From Hylemonella sp. UBA6679 (GTDB lineage Bacteria; Pseudomonadota; Gammaproteobacteria; Burkholderiales; Burkholderiaceae_C), in assembly GCA_002454975.1 (NCBI GenBank), contig DKJZ01000048.1, positions 1 to 18,491 of the forward strand: a DNA stretch of 18,491 nucleotides. Reading direction: 5' to 3'. Under the pieces are notes generated by a model. That model was not told where the DNA came from. It searched no databases and worked only from the letters and a program-made list of their open reading frames with translations. This document shows, piece by piece, positions 6,671 to 14,059 of this stretch (its first letter is position 1; every line of letters starts with the position of its first letter). Made by a program: the position numbers and the translations under genes.

Positions 6671-7749
6671 AAAGCTTCTTTCAAGGCCAGCAACAAACGC
6701 TGGTTTTCCTCAGGGGTGCCCACGGTCAGGCGCAGGCATTCCGCGAGCAATGGGTGCATTTTAGAAACGTTCTTGATCAACACGCCCTGCTTTTTGAGGC
6801 GCTCAAAGGTCTCGGTGGCGTTTGTCACGCGTATGAGCACCATGTTGGCTTGGCTGGGAAACACCCGCACGCCCAGCTCGGCCAGGGCTTGCAGCAGCAT
6901 CTCGCGCTGGGCTTTGATGGCCTGGGCCTGGGCCGCAAACGCCGGCGCATGCGCCAAAGCAAACAGGGCGCACTCGCAGTTGAGCACGCTGATGTTGTAG
7001 GGCGGGCGCACTTTGTCGACCTCATGCACCAGGGCTTTGGGGCCGATCATGTAGCCCAGGCGCACACCGGCCAAACCGAATTTGGAGAGGGTGCGCATCA
7101 ACAGCACATGGCTGTGGTTGGCGATGCGGTGGATGAACGAATCGCTGGCAAAGGGCTGGTAAGCCTCGTCCACCACCACCAAACCACCGGCTTGGCCCGT
7201 GGCCTCGATGATGGCCAGCATGCTGTCGACGCTCCACAAATTGGCCGTGGGGTTGTTGGGGTAGGCCAGGTAGACGATGGCCGGGCGGTGCTGCGCAATG
7301 GCCGCGAGCATGGCCGGGGTGTCGAGCTCAAAGTCAGCCGTCAAGGGCACGCCGTGGAAAGCCAAGCCCTGCAACTGCGCGCTCATGGCGTACATCACAA
7401 AGCCGGGCACGGGGGCCAAGACGCTCGCACCTGGTTTGGCACAGGCCAAGGCCAGCAAAGAGATCAGCTCGTCTGAGCCGTTGCCCAGCATGAGCTCAAA
7501 GCCCTCGGGCATGCCGGCATACGATGCCAGCGCCTCGCGCAGCTCATTGACCCGCCCACCGGGGTAGCGGTTCAAGGCCAGTTGGCCCAAACGCTCACCA
7601 AGCTTGGTTTGCAGCTCAGCGGGCAAGGTGTAGGGGTTCTCCATGGCGTCAAGCTTGACCATGTCGCCCGCGTCTTGCACCACATAAGCGTGCATGGCGA
7701 GCACGTCGTCGCGGATGCAATTCAATGGCATGCTCACGGCATCGCTCAT
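6667..7749 (-). CDS. hisC: Histidinol-phosphate aminotransferase HisC
   Basis: HisC is a PLP-dependent fold-type I aminotransferase that converts imidazole acetol phosphate plus glutamate to histidinol phosphate. In the 360-residue sequence the Schiff-base lysine is Lys223 in RTLSKFGLAG. The PLP ring-stacking and pyridine-nitrogen contacts appear as YPNNPT (163-168) and VVVDEAYQPF (191-200; Asp194, Tyr197), and the phosphate region as GNGSDELI (89-96). The family N-terminal KLDAMENPY (32-40) is intact. It starts by ATGA overlap with hisD and ends by ATGA overlap with hisB, so the three genes are translationally coupled. Confidence 0.98.
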   Translation of the reverse strand: MSDAVSMPLNCIRDDVLAMHAYVVQDAGDMVKLDAMENPYTLPAELQTKLGERLGQLALNRYPGGRVNELREALASYAGMPEGFELMLGNGSDELISLLALACAKPGASVLAPVPGFVMYAMSAQLQGLAFHGVPLTADFELDTPAMLAAIAQHRPAIVYLAYPNNPTANLWSVDSMLAIIEATGQAGGLVVVDEAYQPFASDSFIHRIANHSHVLLMRTLSKFGLAGVRLGYMIGPKALVHEVDKVRPPYNISVLNCECALFALAHAPAFAAQAQAIKAQREMLLQALAELGVRVFPSQANMVLIRVTNATETFERLKKQGVLIKNVSKMHPLLAECLRLTVGTPEENQRLLLALKEAL

Positions 7750-9107
7750 GATGCACCCCGCATCGGTGGCACCGGTTGCAAGCGCAATTCGGCAGCGCGG
7801 GCGTGGGCTTGCAGGCCTTCGCCGTAAGCCAACTCGGCCGCCACTTTGCCCAAGGTTTGCGCGCCCTGCTCGCTGACCTCAATCAGGCTGGAGCGTTTTT
7901 GGAAGTCGTACACACCCAGTGGGCTGGAGAAACGCGCGGTGCCACTGGTGGGCAGCACGTGGTTGGGGCCAGCGCAGTAGTCGCCCAGCGACTCGCTGGT
8001 GTAAGCACCCATGAAAATCGCGCCGGCGTGCTTGAGCAAGGGCTCCCAACGCGCGGGCTCACGGCTGGAAATTTCCAGGTGCTCGGGCGCGATGCGGTTG
8101 CTGATCTCGCACGCTTCTTCCATGCTGCGGGTGTGGATCAAAGCACCACGGTCGTTGAGCGACTTGGCAATGATGGCTGCGCGCGGCATCACGGGCAGCA
8201 GCTGGTCGATGGCGGCTTGCACCTGGGCGATGAAGGCCGCATCGGGGCAGAGCAAAATGCTTTGGGCCAGCTCGTCGTGCTCGGCCTGGCTGAACAGGTC
8301 CATGGCCACCCATTCGGCGGGTGTGGAGCCATCGGCCAGCACCAAAATTTCACTGGGGCCGGCAATCATGTCGATGCCCACCTTGCCAAACACACGCCGC
8401 TTGGCGCTGGCCACATAGGCGTTGCCCGGGCCGGTGATTTTGTCCACCGCAGGCACGGTGGCCGTGCCATACGCCAAAGCCGCCACGGCTTGTGCGCCAC
8501 CGATGGTGAAAGCGCGCGACACCCCAGCCACATACGCAGCGGCCAACACCAACTGGTTTTTTTCAGGCTTGGTTTGGCCTTCGCGCAGCGGCGTGGGCAC
8601 CACCATGATGATCTCTTGCACCCCGGCCACATGCGCGGGGATGGCGTTCATCAGCACGCTCGATGGGTACGCGGCTTTGCCGCCGGGCACGTAAATGCCC
8701 ACGCGGTCTAGGGGCGTGACTTTTTGGCCCAAGAGGGTGCCGTCGGCGTCGCGGTAGCTCCAGCTCTCGCCGCTGGCCTTCTTTTGCGCCTCGTGGTAGC
8801 TGCGCACACGCGCCGCAGCCGACTCCAAAGCGCTGCGCTGGGCCGCAGGCAAGGCTTCAAACGCGGCTTTGAGTTCGGCTTGCGTGAGCTCCAACTCACC
8901 CACGGTGTTGGCCTTCAAGCCGTCAAAGCGCGCGGTGTAATCGAGCACTGCGGCATCGCCACGTTGCTGCACATCAGCCAGGATGTCGGCCACGCGCGAC
9001 TCGATGGCTGCATCGGTGTCGCCCGACCAGTGCAGGCGCGCTTGAAACTGCGCCTCAAAATCAGCCTGAGCCGTTGACAGGCTTAAGGGTTTAGCTAGCA
9101 AAGTCAT
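7746..9107 (-). CDS. hisD: Histidinol dehydrogenase HisD
   Basis: HisD carries out the final two NAD-dependent oxidations from histidinol to histidine. I placed the start at the ATG at 9107 (453 residues); the open frame runs further upstream across hisG, but that part is a shadow. Zinc ligands expected from the family are present: Gln274 and His277 in FSQAEHDEL, Asp376 in GDYCAGPNHVLPT, and His435 near the C-terminus. The catalytic pair Glu342/His343 is seen in APEHLEI. The conserved KITGPGNAYV (223-232) is intact. It is about 15-20 residues longer than E. coli HisD, mainly at the N-terminus. It starts 5 nt after the hisG stop codon region and overlaps hisC by ATGA. Confidence 0.98.
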   Translation of the reverse strand: MTLLAKPLSLSTAQADFEAQFQARLHWSGDTDAAIESRVADILADVQQRGDAAVLDYTARFDGLKANTVGELELTQAELKAAFEALPAAQRSALESAAARVRSYHEAQKKASGESWSYRDADGTLLGQKVTPLDRVGIYVPGGKAAYPSSVLMNAIPAHVAGVQEIIMVVPTPLREGQTKPEKNQLVLAAAYVAGVSRAFTIGGAQAVAALAYGTATVPAVDKITGPGNAYVASAKRRVFGKVGIDMIAGPSEILVLADGSTPAEWVAMDLFSQAEHDELAQSILLCPDAAFIAQVQAAIDQLLPVMPRAAIIAKSLNDRGALIHTRSMEEACEISNRIAPEHLEISSREPARWEPLLKHAGAIFMGAYTSESLGDYCAGPNHVLPTSGTARFSSPLGVYDFQKRSSLIEVSEQGAQTLGKVAAELAYGEGLQAHARAAELRLQPVPPMRGAS

Positions 9108-9111
9108 AGCA

Positions 9112-9771
9112 TCAGTGTTGGGTGGCCACCGCAGCAGCAAACGCGTCGATGATCTGGCGTATGGGTGCGGTCTTGAGCTTGAGTGCGGCTTGGTTGACCA
9201 CCAAGCGCGAGCTGATGTCCATGATGTGCTCCACCTCCACCAGGTGGTTGGCCTTGAGGGTGTTGCCGGTGGACACCAGGTCCACGATCGCATCGGCCAA
9301 GCCGGTGAGCGGCGCCAATTCCATGCTGCCGTAGAGCTTGATGAGGTCGACGTGCACGCCCTTGGAGGCAAAAAACTCACGCGCAATGCCCACGTACTTG
9401 GTGGCCACGGTCATGCGCGAGCCCTGGCGCATGGCAGCGGCGTAATCAAAACCTTCGCGCACGGCCACGCTGATGCGGCACTTGGCGATTTGCAAATCGA
9501 GTGGCTGCACCAAGCCGGCGTTGCCGCCCCACTCGGCGGTGTGCTCGAGCAGCGTGTCTTTGCCCGTGATGCCCAGGTCGGCACCGCCGTACTGCACATA
9601 GGTGGGCACATCGGTGGCGCGCACCAGCACCACCCGCACCTCGGGCTGGTTGGTGGCCAGGATGAGCTTGCGGGTTTTGTCCGGATCGTCCAGCACCTCG
9701 ATGCCTGCGGCGCGCAACAGCGGCAGGGTTTCGTCAAAGATGCGTCCTTTGGACAGGGCGAGCGTGATCAT
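9112..9771 (-). CDS. hisG: ATP phosphoribosyltransferase, short form (HisG)
   Basis: HisG joins ATP and PRPP in the committed step of histidine synthesis. The 219-residue length and the end soon after the NHLVEVEHIMDISSRLVVN segment show the short form, which lacks the C-terminal ACT-like histidine-binding domain of E. coli HisG. Short forms are known to need HisZ, a histidyl-tRNA-synthetase paralogue, for activity and feedback control; no hisZ is present in the window. Family motifs include LALSKGRIFDETLPLL (4-19), the PTYVQYGGADLGITGKD block, and the PRPP loop DAIVDLVSTGNTL. The gene starts 74 bp after murA, the first sizeable gap upstream of the his block. I see no convincing promoter or histidine-rich leader peptide there. 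Confidence 0.97.
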   Translation of the reverse strand: MITLALSKGRIFDETLPLLRAAGIEVLDDPDKTRKLILATNQPEVRVVLVRATDVPTYVQYGGADLGITGKDTLLEHTAEWGGNAGLVQPLDLQIAKCRISVAVREGFDYAAAMRQGSRMTVATKYVGIAREFFASKGVHVDLIKLYGSMELAPLTGLADAIVDLVSTGNTLKANHLVEVEHIMDISSRLVVNQAALKLKTAPIRQIIDAFAAAVATQH

Positions 9772-9845
9772 GCGCAGGGGGCTTTCAAAAGAGGTATTTT
9801 CGCATTGCGCAGTCAGGGGTCGCTCTGGCAGGGTTTAACAGCGGC

Positions 9846-11123
9846 TCACTTGACCCGCTCGATGTCCGCGCCGATGGCCCGCAGCTTGGCTTCCATGCGG
9901 TCGTAGCCGCGATCCAGGTGGTAGATGCGGTCCACCACGGTTTCGCCGTCGGCCATGAGGCCAGCAATCACCAAGCTGGCCGAAGCACGCAAGTCGGTGG
10001 CCATCACGGTGGCGCCCGAGAGCAGCGGCACGCCTTCGACCATGGCCACCTTGCCCTCGATTTGAATGTTCGCACCCAGGCGCACCAGCTCGTTAACGTG
10101 CATGAAGCGGTTTTCGAAAATCGTCTCGGTCACCTGTGCTGCGCCCTTGGACACCGCGTTAAGCGCCATGAACTGGGCCTGCATGTCGGTGGGAAAACCA
10201 GGGTACTCGGTGGTGCGAAAGCTCTGGGCTTTGAGGCGCTCAAACGCCGGGCCGCTGGACTGCACGCGGATGCCCTCAGGCACGGCCGTGACGGTCACGC
10301 CCGCATCGCGCAGCTTGTCGATGACCGCGTCCAAATGGTCAGCGCGCCCACCCTTGAGCAGCACATCGCCACCGGTGGCGGCCACGGCGCACAAAAACGT
10401 GCCCGCCTCGATGCGGTCGGCCACCACGCTGTGGGTGCAGCCGTGCAAAGCCTCCACGCCCTGGATGCGGATGCGGCTGGTGCCGTGGCCTTCAATCTTG
10501 GCGCCCATGGCGATCAGCATTTCGGCCAGGTCGGGAATCTCCGGCTCTTGCGCGGCGTTTTCCAACACGGTTTCGCCTTCGGCCAGGCAAGCGGCCATCA
10601 AAAAATTCTCGGTGCCTGTGACCGTGACCATGTCGGTGGTGATGCGCGCGCCTTGTAAACGTGTGCGGCCCGCAGGCAGCTTGGCCACCATGTAGCCGTG
10701 CTCCACCGCAATCTCCGCACCCATGGCCACCAGGCCTTTGATGTGCTGGTCCACCGGACGCGAACCAATCGCACAGCCACCGGGCAGCGACACCGTGGCG
10801 CGGCCAAAACGCGCCAAGAGTGGCCCCAAGGCCAGCACCGAAGCGCGCATGGTTTTCACCAGCTCGTAGGGCGCCTCCGGCGTGTGCAGGTCACCGGCGT
10901 TGAGCAGCACATCGTCGTTGTCGGCGCGCTCGGCACTCACGCCCATGTTGCGGATGAGCTTGAGCATGGTGCTCACGTCTTGCAGGCGCGGCACATTGCG
11001 CAGCACCACCGGCTCAGCACTCAAGAGTGCAGCGCACAGCTCTGGCAAGGCCGCGTTTTTGGCGCCCGACACCGGCACCTCGCCGTGCAGGGCGTTGCCC
11101 CCGCGAATGCGTAATTTGTCCAT
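9846..11123 (-). CDS. murA: UDP-N-acetylglucosamine 1-carboxyvinyltransferase MurA
   Basis: MurA transfers enolpyruvate from PEP to UDP-GlcNAc, the first committed step of peptidoglycan synthesis, in the cytosol. The 425-residue protein has Lys22 in SGAKNAALP, the catalytic loop cysteine Cys117 in LPGGCAIGSRPVD, Asp313 in PTDMQAQF and Arg379 in TDLRASASL. The presence of Cys rather than Asp in the loop predicts fosfomycin sensitivity of the enzyme itself. Length is typical. Its ATG follows the ibaG stop by one base (TGAGATG). The ibaG-murA pairing is also found in E. coli. Confidence 0.98.
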   Translation of the reverse strand: MDKLRIRGGNALHGEVPVSGAKNAALPELCAALLSAEPVVLRNVPRLQDVSTMLKLIRNMGVSAERADNDDVLLNAGDLHTPEAPYELVKTMRASVLALGPLLARFGRATVSLPGGCAIGSRPVDQHIKGLVAMGAEIAVEHGYMVAKLPAGRTRLQGARITTDMVTVTGTENFLMAACLAEGETVLENAAQEPEIPDLAEMLIAMGAKIEGHGTSRIRIQGVEALHGCTHSVVADRIEAGTFLCAVAATGGDVLLKGGRADHLDAVIDKLRDAGVTVTAVPEGIRVQSSGPAFERLKAQSFRTTEYPGFPTDMQAQFMALNAVSKGAAQVTETIFENRFMHVNELVRLGANIQIEGKVAMVEGVPLLSGATVMATDLRASASLVIAGLMADGETVVDRIYHLDRGYDRMEAKLRAIGADIERVK

Positions 11124-11124
11124 C

Positions 11125-11364
11125 TCAGGCCTGGGCTGCCCACTCGGCAGGGGTGTAGGTTTTCATGGACAAGGCGTGCACCTCGTCGGTATGCATTTTC
11201 TGGCCCAGGGTGGCGTACACACGCTGGTGCCGGGCGATGGGGCGCTTGCCTTCAAACTCGGGCGAGACGATGGTGGCGTACCAATGCCGGCCGTCGCCCT
11301 CGAGCTCGATGTGTTCGCAGGCCAAGCCGGCACGGATGATGGATTTGAGTTCGTCGGACGTCAT
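11125..11364 (-). CDS. ibaG: BolA/IbaG family iron-sulfur metabolism protein
   Basis: This small BolA-superfamily protein (79 residues) resembles IbaG, the acid-stress BolA paralogue encoded next to murA in E. coli. BolA-type proteins partner monothiol glutaredoxins to hold or pass [2Fe-2S] clusters. Seen in the sequence: a short N-terminal helix, the HIELEGDGRHWYATIVSPEF strand-turn-strand, HQRVYATLG (46-54), and the C-terminal HALSMKTYTPAEW block (63-75) typical of IbaG. The invariant His of the family lies in this C-terminal block (His63). It starts one base after the ABC permease coding sequence begins its neighbour boundary (TAA-G-ATG arrangement) and ends one base before murA. Confidence 0.93.
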   Translation of the reverse strand: MTSDELKSIIRAGLACEHIELEGDGRHWYATIVSPEFEGKRPIARHQRVYATLGQKMHTDEVHALSMKTYTPAEWAAQA

Positions 11365-11365
11365 C

Positions 11366-12121
11366 TTAGGTACGAATTTTGTAACCGGTGCGCAACAGGT
11401 TCACAGCCACCGCGCTCACAACCAACAGGGCCACACTCACGATGCCCAGGCTCAGCCAAGGCGAGACATCGCTCTTGCCAAAAAAGCCGTAGCGAAAACC
11501 GTCGATCATGTAGAAGAAAGGGTTGAGGTGGCTAACCTGCTGCCAAAAAGTGGGCAATGAGTGGATGGAGTAGAACACCCCGCTCAAAAACGTCATGGGC
11601 ACCACCACAAAGTTTTGAAAGGCGGCCATTTGGTCAAATTTGTCGGCCCACAGCCCGGCAATCAAACCCAGTGCGCCCAACAAGGCCGCACCCATGATGG
11701 CGAACACCACAATCCACAGCGGCGCCACAAAACTCAGGTGGGTGAACCACACAGTAACTGCAAACACCCCTGTGCCCACGGCCAAACCACGCACGACCGA
11801 CGAGCCCACGTACGCCACAAACCAGCTCCAGTGCGACAGAGGCGTGAGCAACAAAAACACCAAGTTGCCCATGATCTTGCTTTGCACCAGCGACGAAGAG
11901 CTGTTGGCAAACGCGTTTTGCAACACACTCATCATCACCAAACCGGGCACCAAAAAGCTGGTGTAGTTCACACCCTCGTACACATGCACCCGGTCTTCGA
12001 GCACATGGCCAAAGATCATCAAGTACAGCACCGCGGTGAGCACGGGTGCGGCCACGGTCTGAAAGCTCACCTTCCAAAAACGCAGCACCTCTTTGTAAAA
12101 CAAGGCTTGCCAGCCGGTCAT
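11366..12121 (-). CDS. ABC-2 type transporter permease (YadH-like)
   Basis: Inner-membrane permease of an ABC-2 family exporter, 251 residues, with about six hydrophobic segments (near 22-40, 53-72, 100-125, 130-158, 168-186 and 222-243). The N-terminal ALFYKEVLRFWKV amphipathic stretch and the LNPFFYMIDGFRYGF motif near the last membrane helix are typical of the YadH/NodJ-like branch. It overlaps the upstream ATPase gene by ATGA, so the two form a transporter pair. In E. coli, YadGH has no firmly assigned substrate. Its position between mla genes and ibaG-murA suggests an envelope substrate, but that is inference. Its TAA lies one base before the ibaG ATG. Confidence 0.93.
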   Translation of the reverse strand: MTGWQALFYKEVLRFWKVSFQTVAAPVLTAVLYLMIFGHVLEDRVHVYEGVNYTSFLVPGLVMMSVLQNAFANSSSSLVQSKIMGNLVFLLLTPLSHWSWFVAYVGSSVVRGLAVGTGVFAVTVWFTHLSFVAPLWIVVFAIMGAALLGALGLIAGLWADKFDQMAAFQNFVVVPMTFLSGVFYSIHSLPTFWQQVSHLNPFFYMIDGFRYGFFGKSDVSPWLSLGIVSVALLVVSAVAVNLLRTGYKIRT

Positions 12122-13104
12122 GCTTGACCCCCTTGTGCGATCGTCAAAGTTTGCGCGCCTTCAGCACTGCTTTGCCCGCGTTGCGACATGACCTGCAAGA
12201 ACACCTCTTCCAGATCGGCCTGGCCAATTTCCACGTCTTCAGCGTGCAAGCCCGCTTGGCGAATTTGGGTCAGCGTGGTTTCCACGTCCAGTGCGCTGTG
12301 CGTGGGGAACTGCGCAATGCGCCCGGTCACCCGCGCCACGGCGGCCAGGTGCGGGGGCAAGTCGCCATCGACCTTCAAGCGCAGCACTTGGCTCGAGGCG
12401 GTTTTGAGCAAATCACTGGTGCGGGCCAGCGCCACCACCTGCCCGGTTTTGAGCATGGCGATGCGGTGGCACAGGGCCTCGGCTTCTTCGAGGTAATGCG
12501 TGGTCAGCAGCACGGTGCTGCCTTGTTTGTTGAGCTTGGCGATGAACTGCCACAGGGTTTGGCGCAGCTCCACATCCACACCGGCGGTGGGTTCGTCCAA
12601 CACAATGACCGGAGGTTTGTGCACCAGGGCTTGGGCCACCAGCACGCGGCGCTTCATGCCACCCGATAACTGGCGCATGTTGGCGTTGGCTTTCTCGGCC
12701 AGGCCCAGGCTCTCGAGCAGCTCGTCAATCCAGGCCTCGTTGTTTTTAACGCCGAAGTAACCCGACTGGATGCGCAGCGCTTCGCGCACATTGAAAAACG
12801 GGTCGAACACCAGCTCTTGCGGCACCACGCCCAGTTTGCGGCGGGCATGGGCGTAATCGGCCTGCACATCACTGCCCAGCACGGTCACGCGGCCAGCGCT
12901 GGCGCGGCTCAAGCCGGCCAAGATGCTGATGAGTGTGGTTTTACCGGCGCCGTTGGGCCCCAGCAGACCGAAGAACTCGCCCTCTTCGATGTCAAAAGAC
13001 ACTTGGTCGAGGGCCTTGAACGAGCCCGCACCTGATGCTGCGCTTTGGGCGTTGCGCGGGCTCGGGTAGGTCTTGGAAACTAATTGGAAGGAGATGGCTG
13101 GCAT
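12118..13104 (-). CDS. ABC transporter ATP-binding protein (YadG-like)
   Basis: Cytoplasmic ATPase for the adjacent ABC-2 permease. All nucleotide-binding motifs are intact: Walker A GPNGAGKT (about 49-56), Q-loop VPQE (Gln96), signature LSGGMKRR (146-153), Walker B VIVLDEP (166-172) and H-loop TTHYLEE (His203). The C-terminal ~100 residues form the extra domain common in exporters of this group. I chose the ATG at 13104 (328 residues), because GGAGGG lies 4 nt before it; an ATG at 13116 would add M-E-G-F and has only a weak GGGG upstream. An Ala/Ser/Gly-rich insertion between KTYPSP and FKALDQV is slightly unusual. The gene lies 42-54 bp after mlaB. Confidence 0.93.
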   Translation of the reverse strand: MPAISFQLVSKTYPSPRNAQSAASGAGSFKALDQVSFDIEEGEFFGLLGPNGAGKTTLISILAGLSRASAGRVTVLGSDVQADYAHARRKLGVVPQELVFDPFFNVREALRIQSGYFGVKNNEAWIDELLESLGLAEKANANMRQLSGGMKRRVLVAQALVHKPPVIVLDEPTAGVDVELRQTLWQFIAKLNKQGSTVLLTTHYLEEAEALCHRIAMLKTGQVVALARTSDLLKTASSQVLRLKVDGDLPPHLAAVARVTGRIAQFPTHSALDVETTLTQIRQAGLHAEDVEIGQADLEEVFLQVMSQRGQSSAEGAQTLTIAQGGQA

Positions 13105-13158
13105 GAAGCCCTCCATTTTAAGCCCCAGGGGGCGGTCGCGCTGCGCGGGGCTGCGTGA

Positions 13159-13428
13159 TCAGGTGCTGGCGAGCAACTCGCTGATGCCGTAAAGCGCTGC
13201 CAGCGCCGCCAAGCGTGGCGTGAGCCGCTCACACACCAAGGTTTTACCCAGTGCCAGACAACGCCTGCGCAAGGCCAGCAGCACAGCCAGCGCGGCCGAG
13301 TCAAACTCCAACAGGGCCGCACCATCCACCACCACGCGCGGGCCGCTGACCTGTGCCAAGGCGGCCTCAAGCTGCGCCAGGGTCGCTTGGGCCTGGCTTT
13401 GGGTGAGGATGGCGGGCAACACCAGCAT
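13159..13428 (-). CDS. mlaB: MlaB, STAS-domain subunit of the Mla lipid transporter
   Basis: An 89-residue protein consisting of one STAS domain, matching the small regulatory subunit that binds MlaF and stabilises the MlaFEDB complex on the cytoplasmic face. The fold's signature loop is visible as LEFDSAALAVLLALRRR (40-56), with Ser44 at or near the position occupied by Thr52 in E. coli MlaB. The N-terminal strand and central VVVDGAALL strand fit. Similarity is at the level of STAS architecture; the mla assignment rests mainly on position, directly after mlaC (2-nt gap). It could alternatively be annotated only as a STAS/NTP-binding protein. Confidence 0.85.
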   Translation of the reverse strand: MLVLPAILTQSQAQATLAQLEAALAQVSGPRVVVDGAALLEFDSAALAVLLALRRRCLALGKTLVCERLTPRLAALAALYGISELLAST

Positions 13429-13430
13429 GG

Positions 13431-14057
13431 TCAGCCTTTTTTAGCCACCAGTTTGTTGCGCTCGCTCAAAGAGGCAATCAAACCATCGATGCCTTTGGTG
13501 CTGATTTCTTGCGCAAACTGGGTGCGGTAGGTGTCGACAAGCCACACACCCAGCACATTGAGGTTGTAAATTTTCCAGCCCGCGCCGCTGCCTGGGGTTT
13601 TTTCCATGCGGTACTCGAGCTGAATTGGGTCGCCACGGCCTTTGACCTCGGAGCGCACCACCACCTCTTTGTCGTCTGCCGCGGCGCGCAGGGGCTTGAC
13701 GGTGATGGTTTGGTCCGAAACCTGGGCCAGCGCGCCCGAGTACGTGCGTACCAGCAAGACTTTGAACTCGTCTTGCAATCGCTTTTGCTGCTCAGGCGTG
13801 GCTTGGCGCCAGCTTGGGCCCACGGCCGAGGCCGTCATGCGTTGAAAGTTCACATGCGGCATGATTTTCGTGTCGACCAGCTGGTTGACCTTGACCATGT
13901 CGCCACCCTGGATGGCTTTGTCCGACTTGATGGTGTCGAGCACCTCGGTGGAGATGCGTTTGATCAACACATCAGGCGCTTCCTCGCTGGCCCACACCGG
14001 GCTGGCCAGGCCCAGGGCCAGGCACACAGACAAAGGCAGGAAAAAACGGCGTTGCAT
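13431..14057 (-). CDS. mlaC: MlaC periplasmic phospholipid-binding protein
   Basis: MlaC shuttles phospholipids across the periplasm between outer-membrane MlaA and the inner-membrane MlaFEDB complex. The 208-residue precursor has a cleavable signal: MQRRFF, a hydrophobic core, then a likely cut after SPVWA (about residue 24). The mature part shows the Ttg2D/MlaC-family features: KIMPHVNFQRMTASAVGPSWRQATPEQQ, a FKVLLVRTYSGAL helix and the final LVDTYRTQFA segment. I chose the ATG at 14057; a TTG two codons upstream overlaps the mlaA stop. The RRFFL in the signal loosely resembles a twin-arginine motif. It starts 2 nt after mlaA and is followed by mlaB after 2 nt. Confidence 0.95.
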   Translation of the reverse strand: MQRRFFLPLSVCLALGLASPVWASEEAPDVLIKRISTEVLDTIKSDKAIQGGDMVKVNQLVDTKIMPHVNFQRMTASAVGPSWRQATPEQQKRLQDEFKVLLVRTYSGALAQVSDQTITVKPLRAAADDKEVVVRSEVKGRGDPIQLEYRMEKTPGSGAGWKIYNLNVLGVWLVDTYRTQFAQEISTKGIDGLIASLSERNKLVAKKG

Positions 14058-14059
14058 GG

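Noticed and set aside
9108..9386. N-terminal extension of the hisD frame by 93 residues
   Set aside because: The extension overlaps hisG in another frame and reads as Trp/Ser/Arg-rich noise. The ATG at 9107 gives a normal HisD.
9772..9845. Histidine attenuator or leader peptide before hisG
   Set aside because: The 74-bp gap has no run of His codons, no terminator/antiterminator pair, and no convincing -35/-10 pair.
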